From: Tangfeifania sp.
Lineage (GTDB): Bacteria; Bacteroidota; Bacteroidia; Bacteroidales; Prolixibacteraceae
Direction of reading: 5' to 3'
Length of the DNA stretch: 16,540 nt
Assembly (NCBI GenBank): GCA_018400515.1
Contig: JAGYMR010000039.1
Span: 1-16,540 of the forward strand
The notes under the pieces were generated by a model, which had not been told where the DNA came from, searched no databases, and saw only the letters and a list, made by a program, of their open reading frames with translations. Of this stretch, positions 1 to 6,483 are shown one piece after another (positions within the stretch are counted from its first letter, which is position 1; every line of letters begins with the position of its first letter). The translations under genes were made by a program, and so were the position numbers.

Positions 1-83
1 CAAATTGCTGACTATATGCTGACTAAAAAGAAAAGCAAACACCATTAAGATATTTGCTTTCAGTTATTTAATAATATTTGAAG

Positions 84-157
84 TGGAGCATATCGGAATC
101 GAACCGATGACCTCTTGACTGCCAGTCAAACGCTCTAGCCAACTGAGCTAATGCCCC
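84..157 (-). tRNA. tRNA-Ala (anticodon GGC)
   Basis: Read on the minus strand, this 74-nt segment folds into a complete cloverleaf: 7-bp acceptor stem (GGGGCAT with ATGCTCC), 4-bp D stem, 5-bp anticodon stem around the loop CTGGCAG, and a 5-bp T stem with the loop TTCGATT. The anticodon is GGC, which reads GCC/GCU alanine codons. The acceptor stem carries a G3-U70 wobble pair, the classic alanyl-tRNA synthetase identity element, which independently supports alanine. The discriminator base is A. The 3' CCA is not encoded, because the next bases on the minus strand are CTT. Confidence 0.97.
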
Positions 158-300
158 GAATGAGGCTGCAAATATATAAAATTTTTTACCCGCAAAGAAT
201 ACCCGATTCCAAAAATTTCAAGTGGGGGAAAACAAGACGGAATTCCCGGATTCCGCGGAGTTCCGGAAAATATTCCGAAAAACCACAGGAATAATCCTCC

Positions 301-320
301 TCCCGCTTGCTTTAGCGGGA
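301..320. repeat. Small hairpin between tRNA-Ala and the lipoprotein gene
   Basis: TCCCGCT (301-307) and AGCGGGA (314-320) form a perfect 7-bp stem with a 6-nt loop. There is no T-run on either side, so I do not call it a terminator, although it lies downstream of the minus-strand lipoprotein gene. The rest of 158-420 holds no gene that I can support. Confidence 0.4.
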
Positions 321-420
321 CAGAACTTTCTCACTCAGTAAAGGCATCCGGCGCCATATCCAACGGGCAGCCGATGTTTATCAATCATTGGAAAATTGCA
401 GGGAATTAAGGTTAAAAACC

Positions 421-852
421 TTACAAGGAATCCAGGATCTCATCCATTTTCGACTGTAGTTCTTCCAGGTCTTTTTTAAATTCCTTCCTGAAAGCATCCC
501 ACTCCTCTTCGGAGACTTTTTCAACCTGATTTAATTTTTCATTGGCAGCGATCCGCTTCTCCTGAATTTCGTCCAGCAGTTCCTTTTGGGTGTCATTAAG
601 TGGTTCTTCGAGCTCCTCCATTTTACCATTTAACTCCACTACCTTCTGATTGATCTCAGAAAAAGCCTCGCCGGCCTCCTGCCGCAAGGCTTCCTGCTCT
701 TCCTGCAGTTCTGCACTGACCGCTTCTTTCAGTTCCGAAGCTTCTTTTTCCACATCATCCTTTTGCTTTTTCTGGCCTGAATTACATGCGGTGAAAATAA
801 CAATGGCCATCAAAAAAAATAAAACACCTGAAAACTTTCTCTTATCAAACAT
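421..852 (-). CDS. Coiled-coil lipoprotein, sll1863-like
   Basis: A 143-aa protein made of a short lipoprotein signal followed by a highly charged helical domain. Residues 7-22 are hydrophobic and end in FTAC, a lipobox with lipidated Cys23, so the protein should be anchored in the cell envelope. Residues 30-143 are rich in Glu, Lys, Gln and Leu with heptad-like spacing and no Pro-rich or catalytic motif, as in a long coiled coil. The tail WDAFRKEFKKDLEEL resembles the C-terminal signature of small stress-associated proteins annotated as sll1863-like; this is a resemblance from memory, not a proven assignment. I chose the ATG at 852 over an in-frame TTG at 861 because it gives a normal lipoprotein signal length. 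No Shine-Dalgarno is visible. It appears monocistronic. Confidence 0.75.
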   Translation of the reverse strand: MFDKRKFSGVLFFLMAIVIFTACNSGQKKQKDDVEKEASELKEAVSAELQEEQEALRQEAGEAFSEINQKVVELNGKMEELEEPLNDTQKELLDEIQEKRIAANEKLNQVEKVSEEEWDAFRKEFKKDLEELQSKMDEILDSL

Positions 853-1445
853 TTCTGTCAATATTTATTTGTTATTAAAATTTTTTCAGCAGGAAAGAAT
901 GATCCGCTCTTAAAACGAGATCCCCAAAATTTGGAAAACCTGCCTGAATGATCACCCTTCGCTCGAATGGCACTGATTCATTTGACCGGATTATAAAGAA
1001 CACCTATAACGGCAATTATCGTAAAATTCCTGCCACCCTTATTTGCAAATGTATGTAGAACAACGCTTTTAACCATATAGATAATCTTAAAAATAATTAA
1101 AAATACCAAAAGAATACTGCAAGAAATCTGGATTCAAACGCTATTTTTCCCGGTGATTTCCCCGAAATTGTCCATTAGAGATCCCTGCCGGAAACTGCCG
1201 CTGGAAACGCCTTCCCCTATTTTTCGGCAACCGGGGCAGGCAAGCCCCCGGTTCTCTGTTAAGGTCCGCCTTCCCGATTCAAAAACAGCAAAAAAACACT
1301 CCGGTCCGGTTCTGCCTGAAAATACGCATCGATTTTTCTTTTATCCGTGAACCAATGTTATTTTTGAGGTATTTGTTTTAATTTAATCCAAATAAAATTT
1401 GTGAACGAAAATTCTCTTTTATAATTTTATATCATTAAAAAAACC
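853..1445. other. Intergenic region with no supportable gene
   Basis: Divergent spacer between the lipoprotein gene (-) and the RecA-fold gene (+). Short open frames such as 1153-1350 have compositions unlike real proteins and no recognisable motif. One clear structure is visible: AACCGGGG (1229-1236) and CCCCGGTT (1246-1253) form a perfect 8-bp stem with a 9-nt loop and no T-run. Confidence 0.6.
1372..1401 (+). promoter_or_regulatory. Candidate Bacteroidetes-type promoter
   Basis: A TTTG at 1372-1375 is followed after about 18 bp by AAAATTTG (1394-1401). This approximates the Bacteroidetes -33 TTTG / -7 TAnnTTTG pattern, but the first T of the -7 box is missing. It lies 45 bp before the start of the RecA-fold gene. 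Position fits, sequence match is imperfect. Confidence 0.3.
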
Positions 1446-2198
1446 ATGGAAAATTTAAAAGCAAACATCGAATGGCTCGATGAGTTATTACCCGAAGGAA
1501 TCGCGGTCCCTTCCTCAACATTGATCAGTGGTCCGGGTGGAACAGGTAAACCATTGGTGGAATTTGCCTTCGTGGCTGCCTGGTTAAAAGCAGGCGGTTC
1601 ATTAATCGGAATTCCGCTGCAATATCCTTCCGGCGAACTGGTTAAGACTGCCATGAAGAGGCTTTACAATATGGACCTTAACCGCTATACCGGGAAGGTG
1701 GTATACGTTCAATTTGCTCCGGAAATACCCGGATTTGAAAAAACAGGAGCGGATACGATCAAAGCAAATATGATAAAACCGGAGGTCTGGGACAAAACGA
1801 TTGAAGCAGCAGAGGGAATGCTGGACAAAACCGGTCCCGGAACGATGGTCTTTGGTTCTGCCCTGAACTTGCTGCTCTTCTCCAAAACCTACCAGGAACC
1901 GATCCTGAACAAATTAAAAGAGGCGCTGCAGGGAGATAAAAGCCGCACTTATGCATTCGCTGTTAGCACGAGTGCATTGCCCGAAAAAATCCGGATGCTG
2001 GAAGAGGTTGCGGACAACCTGATGTTCACCCGAATGGAAAAACCCATGAAGCTCTTTCTGAGGATTGAAAGAATGCAAAATGTGGTATTTTCCCGGGAGG
2101 AAACCGAAGTGCCGATATCAGCAGAAATGCTCCGGGAAATAAATCAGATTGCCGAATCGACCCGCAAAACCAGGATTCCCCAAATAAGGAAAATTTAA
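1446..2198 (+). CDS. Degenerate KaiC/RadA-like RecA-fold protein
   Basis: A 250-aa protein whose N-terminal layout matches the KaiC/RadA branch of RecA-superfamily ATPases: a short lead-in ending LDELLPEGI, then the strand STLISGP running into a P-loop-like turn at residues 29-36 (GPGGTGKP), a helix, and the GGSLIGI strand. The residue after the P-loop Lys, normally Ser or Thr for Mg2+ binding, is Pro36. The second-strand segment that normally carries the catalytic Glu (as in SFEE) reads PLQYPS. The Walker B strand TMVFGSALNLLLF (133-145) has Gly137 where the Asp is expected. The codons are unambiguous (GGT AAA CCA for the P-loop), and the frame is intact, so this looks like a maintained pseudo-ATPase and not simple decay. 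A role as a binding or scaffold protein is inference. It appears monocistronic. Confidence 0.75.
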   Translation: MENLKANIEWLDELLPEGIAVPSSTLISGPGGTGKPLVEFAFVAAWLKAGGSLIGIPLQYPSGELVKTAMKRLYNMDLNRYTGKVVYVQFAPEIPGFEKTGADTIKANMIKPEVWDKTIEAAEGMLDKTGPGTMVFGSALNLLLFSKTYQEPILNKLKEALQGDKSRTYAFAVSTSALPEKIRMLEEVADNLMFTRMEKPMKLFLRIERMQNVVFSREETEVPISAEMLREINQIAESTRKTRIPQIRKI

Positions 2199-2236
2199 AA
2201 AAAAGCCCCTTCTCCCCATTAAGCAGGGAAAAGGGG
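2197..2236 (-). terminator. Terminator between the convergent RecA-fold and hsp20 genes
   Basis: CCCCTTCTCCC (2206-2216) pairs with GGGAAAAGGGG (2226-2236) with one mismatch, leaving a 9-nt loop. Read on the minus strand, the hairpin is followed at once by eight T residues (2204-2197), the standard intrinsic-terminator layout for hsp20. On the plus strand the downstream T content is weaker, so it may also serve the upstream gene less efficiently. Confidence 0.8.
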
Positions 2237-2269
2237 AATTTATCGTTTTTACAGTATTTTTCCGGCAGC

Positions 2270-2710
2270 CTATCCGACTTTTATCTCTTTTGCCGGCCGG
2301 GGTTTGGACTCTTCCCGCTTGGGAAGCTTGATGTTCAGAACGCCGTCTTCATAACGGGCACTGATTTTATCGTTTTCCACGTCCGTTTCCGGGACGGTGA
2401 AACAACGCTGGAACGATTGATAATTGAACTCCCTCCGGGTAAAGCTCTCCTCTTCTTCATCCTTTTTTTCCTCTCTTTCGGCAGATATCGTCAGGACATC
2501 GTTCTGGAAATTGATCTTAAAATCTTTTTTCTCCATCCCCGGAGCTGCCACTTCGATGAGGTATTCATCATCGGTCTCCTTCACATTTACAGCAGGCAAT
2601 GAAGCATCAGGACCGGAAAAGTTATGCCAGTTCCAGTCCATCAGGTCTTTCCCGAAAAACCGGTCGAAAAGTCCCGGTAAAAAATTTTCTGAATGTTTTG
2701 CTAATGTCAT
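2270..2710 (-). CDS. Small heat-shock protein, Hsp20/alpha-crystallin family
   Basis: A 146-aa cytoplasmic holdase chaperone that binds unfolding proteins without ATP. The alpha-crystallin domain spans about residues 38-131, with the family landmarks AAPGM (55-59), the FNYQSFQRCFTVPE strand region (95-108) and the conserved GVLNIKLPK motif (123-131). The C-terminal extension ends KEIKVG, whose I-x-V element is the oligomerisation motif. The N-terminus is short and aromatic-rich (FLPGLFDRFFG, then DWNWHNF), as is usual. The length is normal for the bacterial class. The ATG is preceded at 6 nt by a perfect AGGAGG. It is transcribed alone toward a hairpin terminator. Confidence 0.97.
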   Translation of the reverse strand: MTLAKHSENFLPGLFDRFFGKDLMDWNWHNFSGPDASLPAVNVKETDDEYLIEVAAPGMEKKDFKINFQNDVLTISAEREEKKDEEEESFTRREFNYQSFQRCFTVPETDVENDKISARYEDGVLNIKLPKREESKPRPAKEIKVG

Positions 2711-3130
2711 AATAAACCTCCTATCTCTTTTGATTCAACACGGTACATCCTAAAAAAATCATGCCACATTGCAGGGCCATTGCCGTAAAATTTTTCATCC
2801 GGGAATATTCCCTGTTACCACGAATTCCGCCCAAAAGACCCCTCCCACATACTGTAGAATTATTGCCCCACACCGGGAATTCTCTCTACAGAATGCTGCT
2901 TCAAAAACTTCAGGGGGAGGAGATAACAAAAAGCGGGGTTCACCTGAAATGAAAAAGAATATTCATAACTTTGTTGTTCCGGGGGGCGGGAAAGCATGGT
3001 CTGATTGCACCATTGAAAATCCGGATTCCCGGAGAACGGCAGGGTGCTGATGAAAAATAGGAGAAAAAAGGGCTGCATCCCCTGCAAATTCTCCTGCCCA
3101 TGGTTGACGGAACCTTAAAACTTTAACAAA
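2711..3130. other. Intergenic region upstream of hsp20, with a 12-bp palindrome
   Basis: This divergent spacer holds the hsp20 leader and the upstream region of the sialidase-like fragment. A perfect palindrome GGGAATATTCCC sits at 2801-2812, about 90 bp upstream of the hsp20 start, and could be an operator; no CIRCE element is present. The open frames here, such as 2769-3050, show no domain, signal peptide or plausible composition, and I do not accept them as genes. Confidence 0.55.
2717..2722 (-). promoter_or_regulatory. Strong Shine-Dalgarno of hsp20
   Basis: On the minus strand AGGAGG lies 6 nt upstream of the hsp20 ATG (AGGAGG, TTTATT, ATG). It fixes the start codon. None of the other starts in this window has a comparable site. 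Confidence 0.85.
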
Positions 3131-3613
3131 ATGCTTCCAAAAGTAATCATTCTTCTTTCCTTTCTGTTTTACACACCCTTTCCCGGGGCACAGGAACCCT
3201 TCCTTTTGTGGGACAGCGCCCGGTACCTGCCAGCAAAAAACGAAATTCCCCCACTGCAGGATGTTAAATTTTCGGTCATTAAGCCCTATGCATTTGAAAA
3301 AGATAGCTACCGGTTTTTACACGGCGTTGCAATCATCTGGCATAAGGGGAAACTATATGCCTCCTTCGGGCACAATAAAAATGGAGAAAACACGGTAACC
3401 GAAGAAGCCAATTACCGGGTAAGTTCCGACGAAGGGCTCACCTGGGGGCCTTTAAAAAAAATCGGCGGCGGGGGTAATGTAGCCGTCAGCCATGGCGAAT
3501 TTTTGTCCTGCAACGACTCCCTTTGGGCATTTCACGGGGAGTATGACGGGATCATGCAGCACCTGCGGATGCGCCCTTTCCTGTTAATAAACAATTCTAA
3601 ACCAGGAACATGA
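3131..3613 (+). pseudogene. C-terminally truncated sialidase-like beta-propeller protein
   Basis: A 160-aa fragment with a signal peptide (hydrophobic 4-16, likely cleavage near GAQ) followed by the start of an exo-sialidase-like propeller. HGVAIIWHKGKLYASFGH and SSDEGLTWGP (an Asp-box, S-x-D-x-G-x-T-W) are typical of the first blades of BNR/sialidase proteins. A complete propeller needs about 350 residues or more; here the conserved sequence stops after HGEYDGIMQHLRM (to about residue 146) and is replaced by an unrelated short tail (PFLLINNSKPGT). No remaining blades are found downstream, so a deletion is the simplest explanation. The stop overlaps the next gene's start as ATGA, so the fragment could still be translated and coupled to it. 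A functional short protein is less likely but not excluded. Confidence 0.65.
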
Positions 3614-4725
3614 AACGAAGAAATTTTATTCAATCAGCAACCACAGCAACTGCGGGAATTTATTTTCTTCCCGGCTTGTTATCCTGCGAAAAAGCGGAAA
3701 AACCTTTCATCGACCGCCTTCTTCCGGCCCCGGTTGACGGGGGTTTCTCCATGGATGATTACTGGATTTGGGGGGCTTCAGTCATTAAAGGGGAGGACGG
3801 GAGATACCATATGTTTGCCTCCCGGTGGTCGAAAAAAGTGGGATTCGGAAACTGGGTAACAAATTCGGAAGTGGTAAGGGCAGTGGCGGATTCCCCGGCC
3901 GGCCCCTATGCTTTTGAGGAGGTGGTGTTGCCGGTCAGGGGAAAGGAATACTTCGACGGATTGGTGACCCATAATCCGCGCATCATCAAATACCAGGATT
4001 TTTACTTGCTCTATTATTTCGGAACCTCCTTCGACTTCGATCAGCCAACGGCGGACAATCCTGAGCCCTCCCAGGAAAACTGGAGAAAAGCCTGGATGAA
4101 CAAACGGATCGGACTTGCCATCTCAAAATCGGTTTTCGGACCATGGGAGCGTTTGAACCACCCCGTTATTGAGCCCCGTCCAGGGAAATGGGATGCTTCA
4201 ATCACTTCTAATCCGGCGCCGGTGGTCATTCCGGAAACCGGAGAGATCCTCCTGATGTATAAATCCTCCTCCGAAGGCCCTGAGCCGCCATTGCTGCTGG
4301 GCGTTGCCAAATCCGGAAATCCCCGGGGACCTTACCAAAGGCTCAGCGATGAACCCATTTTTCGTTTTGAAACAACTGAAAATCAAAAAAATGATGTGGA
4401 AGATCCCTATGTCTGGCGGGCAAAAAACCGGTTCGAAGTGCTAATGAAAGACCGGTTCGGCCATATTTGCGGGGAAGAGGGCGGAGGGATCCGTGCATGG
4501 TCGGACAACGGAATTGACTGGAATCTCTATGACCAACCCCTTGCCTACTCCCGCACCATCCGGTGGGACAACGGAAAAACCACTGTCCAGAACCACTTTG
4601 AAAGGCCTTTTTTGTTGATAGAGGAGGGCGTCCCAACTCACCTGTTTGCGGCCACCGGAAGAGGACCCAAAGCCTGGCAGTTTGACCATACCTGGAACAT
4701 GGTCATTCCCCTCAAACAACCATGA
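3610..4725 (+). CDS. Tat-type lipoprotein, GH43-like beta-propeller glycosidase candidate
   Basis: A 371-aa exported protein. The N-terminus MKRRNFIQSATTATAGIYF carries a twin-arginine-like RRNFI and ends with the lipobox GLLSC (Cys26), so a Tat-exported, lipid-anchored protein is likely. The mature part shows repeated propeller-blade patterns of the five-bladed GH32/43/62/68/117 superfamily: WGASVIKGEDGRYHMFASRW (52-71), HNPRIIKYQDFYLLYYFGT, IGLAISKSVFGPWER, SNPAPVVIPETGEILLMYKS and DPYVWRAKNRFEVLMKD. I cannot pin the exact family or the three catalytic acids. Its substrate is unknown, and the neighbouring sialidase-like fragment suggests a small glycan-degradation locus that has partly decayed. 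It overlaps that fragment by 4 nt, so translational coupling is possible. The length is normal for a single-domain member. Confidence 0.75.
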   Translation: MKRRNFIQSATTATAGIYFLPGLLSCEKAEKPFIDRLLPAPVDGGFSMDDYWIWGASVIKGEDGRYHMFASRWSKKVGFGNWVTNSEVVRAVADSPAGPYAFEEVVLPVRGKEYFDGLVTHNPRIIKYQDFYLLYYFGTSFDFDQPTADNPEPSQENWRKAWMNKRIGLAISKSVFGPWERLNHPVIEPRPGKWDASITSNPAPVVIPETGEILLMYKSSSEGPEPPLLLGVAKSGNPRGPYQRLSDEPIFRFETTENQKNDVEDPYVWRAKNRFEVLMKDRFGHICGEEGGGIRAWSDNGIDWNLYDQPLAYSRTIRWDNGKTTVQNHFERPFLLIEEGVPTHLFAATGRGPKAWQFDHTWNMVIPLKQP

Positions 4726-4727
4726 GT

Positions 4728-4831
4728 TCTGGTCCCCAAGGATCCGCCCAGGGCACCAACTGGACAATCCTTTATTATCCCCTGGGGCAGGAGACCCGGA
4801 TGCAATAGCAACAGGATCAAAATTTTTTTAA
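4728..4831 (+). pseudogene. Possible remnant of a glycosidase N-terminus
   Basis: In the frame of codons starting at 4646, the peptide just past the preceding gene's stop reads LDNPLLSPGAGDPDAIATG followed by SKFF, then a stop at about 4829. NPLL-GAGDPDAI-TGS-F resembles the first-blade pattern of GH43-type proteins (NP-L-G--PDP----G--YY). There is no start codon of its own outside the upstream gene, and no continuation in any frame. It fits a deletion remnant of another glycosidase, but the match is short and could be chance. Confidence 0.3.
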
Positions 4832-5076
4832 CTCTTTGCCTCCTTTCAATTAGTTAACAAACCTTGCAGCAAAGGGATCTGCCTTCGGTCGATTTTTTTT
4901 ATCTGCCTTGTTCCCCAAACCTTCACTCATCCATGGAGGCATAAAAAAACTGTTACCTGAACAACTTTTTCCATTAGGTGAAAAAAAAGACGATCAAATT
5001 TGCAACAGCATTTGCAAACCGAAAATTGGGCGATCGCATGATTTTTCTGCAGACGTTCGCAAAAAAAAACAAAATT
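4832..5076. other. Spacer before the lipoprotein gene, with a direct repeat
   Basis: AT-rich spacer with long A and T runs. The octamer ATTTGCAA occurs twice, 12 bp apart (4998-5005 and 5010-5017), about 60-80 bp before the lipoprotein start, a spacing close to one helical turn. The frame of the downstream gene stays open back to 4978, but that extension is Lys- and Phe-rich and does not look coding. No other gene is seen. Confidence 0.4.
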
Positions 5077-5901
5077 ATGACGGATACCGGGAAGCCAGAA
5101 AAAACGGTTGGAGCATTATTGATTTTGATCCTATTTATTGCGGGTTGCAGCAAAGAAAACCCCAACCCCAAGGGAAGTGTTGAAGGAACGGTATATACGT
5201 ACAACCCCAACACCCCGGAAATTCAAACACCCCTTGAAAATATTAAAATCTATTTACTGGATGCCTATATTGCCATGTACAGCCCCGAAGAAGGGGAAGG
5301 GGGGCCGGATCCATTCCTCGACTCGACATATACCGATGAAAACGGATTTTACAGTTTCACCGGTTTAGAACCCTTTGATTATGCAGTGCTTCCTGAGAAA
5401 GAGGAACATAATTATTCGTTCGAACCTCCGGGAGAAACCTGGGAATCCCTCCTTTTTACCGTTACCGAAAGGGGCGAAGCCTATTCCATTGATTTTAAAG
5501 CGAAAGAGCCGGTAGCGGAAAATACGGAAGGGAAATTCAAGCTCCATTTCAAGTCCGTAAACTATCCTGTGACAGACGGAATTTTTATTTCTGTTACTGA
5601 ATATGAAACGGGCATAAAGCTTAGCCGGAAATACAGCCCCTATCCCTGGAGCAGTCAATTTATCGACTACGAACACAAAAGCACCGATTTGACCGAAATT
5701 GACACGTTCACACTTGAATTTGATTATGGCTATTATGGACTCCATAGCCTCTCCAACACCTTTGATATAACCCTTTACTGGAATGGTGAGTTCGTCCTGT
5801 ATCACCCCGAGATCATTGATTTTGATATATCCGGTTGTCCGGCGGAAAGCACATGGCAGATCGACTGGACGGAAAAAGAAGTCACACGCATTGAAAAATG
5901 A
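5077..5901 (+). CDS. Lipoprotein with carboxypeptidase-regulatory-like domain
   Basis: A 274-aa envelope lipoprotein of unknown function. I chose the ATG at 5077 because it places a normal signal directly before the lipobox: MTDTGKPEKTVGALLILILF then IAGC, with Cys24 lipidated; starts further upstream would put an implausible 33-residue basic extension in front. Residues about 32-120 look like a carboxypeptidase-regulatory/Cna-B-type beta-sandwich (GSVEGTVYTYNP, then LENIKIYLLDAY, DSTYTDENGFYSFTGL, and FDYAVLPEK). The remaining part (about 140-274) is beta-rich, aromatic and unrecognised. Only one other Cys is present (in ISGCPAES near the C-terminus). It stands alone with no sus-type partner nearby, so surface attachment or ligand binding is only inference. 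Confidence 0.7.
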   Translation: MTDTGKPEKTVGALLILILFIAGCSKENPNPKGSVEGTVYTYNPNTPEIQTPLENIKIYLLDAYIAMYSPEEGEGGPDPFLDSTYTDENGFYSFTGLEPFDYAVLPEKEEHNYSFEPPGETWESLLFTVTERGEAYSIDFKAKEPVAENTEGKFKLHFKSVNYPVTDGIFISVTEYETGIKLSRKYSPYPWSSQFIDYEHKSTDLTEIDTFTLEFDYGYYGLHSLSNTFDITLYWNGEFVLYHPEIIDFDISGCPAESTWQIDWTEKEVTRIEK

Positions 5902-6446
5902 TACCCAACCGGCGTTGAAACAAAGCTTCAAATGGCCCGGATAGTTCCATATTATATCCGGTACGCAACGAAATCAAAACGGAAGCCCCGGTTGATTCCG
6001 AAAAACCCCGGATAACCATTTTGGCCTCAATGACAATCTGTTATTTCAAGTGAACGGCACCCGCCGGATGGATGTTTATCATTTGCCGGGGTCTCTTTTT
6101 CAGATTATGCACCCCCTCCCGCCCCGGTGGATTACTTGTTACCCCGAATTCCAGCCATGAGATGAATCACTGTCCATAATTTGTCCCACCTTACACCATG
6201 GTATAATAGACATAAATGTCTACTTTTTTATTCCTTTATGCAACCAAAAAACCAGACAGCGGATGAATTCATAAAGCAATCAGCCGATAATGCGAAAAAA
6301 CAACAAAAGGTGGCCCGGCCCCTATGCAAAAAGTTTGGGCCCAAAATGAGATGGTTCCCGGTGGATCCGCGGTTTCAACGGACTTTGGAAAATCAATATA
6401 AAACGGCAAAATATTTTCATAATTACAGACGCTTATTTTTCCCCCA
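5902..6446. other. Intergenic region with hairpin and candidate promoter/operator
   Basis: CCGGATA (5937-5943) and TATCCGG (5955-5961) form a 7-bp inverted repeat 36 bp after the lipoprotein stop; without a T-run it is at best a weak terminator. The centre (5970-6180) is GC-richer and shows nothing I can name. The right part holds a promoter-like box and dyad at 6202-6222 and a doubtful small ORF. Confidence 0.5.
6202..6222. promoter_or_regulatory. TATAAT box overlapping a 16-bp perfect dyad
   Basis: TATAAT at 6202-6207 is followed directly by TAGACAT-AA-ATGTCTA (6207-6222), two perfect 7-bp arms around AA. A dyad placed at the transcription start is a typical repressor operator geometry. 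A TTTG at 6180-6183 lies upstream at roughly promoter spacing. The possible targets are the small ORF at 6238 or the histidine kinase at 6447. Confidence 0.4.
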
Positions 6447-6483
6447 ATGCCTGATACAGAGAATACTTTCCTCCACTTGTTAG
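6238..6483 (+). CDS. Doubtful small ORF before the histidine kinase
   Basis: An 81-aa open frame starting 16 nt after the dyad, running into the first 37 nt of the kinase gene in another frame. Its first half (ADEFIKQSADNAKKQQKVA) looks like a plausible charged helix, but the second half is basic and irregular and no family is recognised. It may be a leader peptide, a decayed gene or a chance frame. Confidence 0.2.
   Translation: MQPKNQTADEFIKQSADNAKKQQKVARPLCKKFGPKMRWFPVDPRFQRTLENQYKTAKYFHNYRRLFFPQCLIQRILSSTC

Noticed and set aside
1153..1350. 65-aa open frame on the plus strand
   Set aside because: Pro-, Arg- and Ser-rich composition with no motif, signal or promoter; looks like chance in a GC-rich patch.
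2769..3050. 93-aa open frame upstream of the sialidase-like fragment
   Set aside because: No domain and irregular composition, and it overlaps other equally weak frames.
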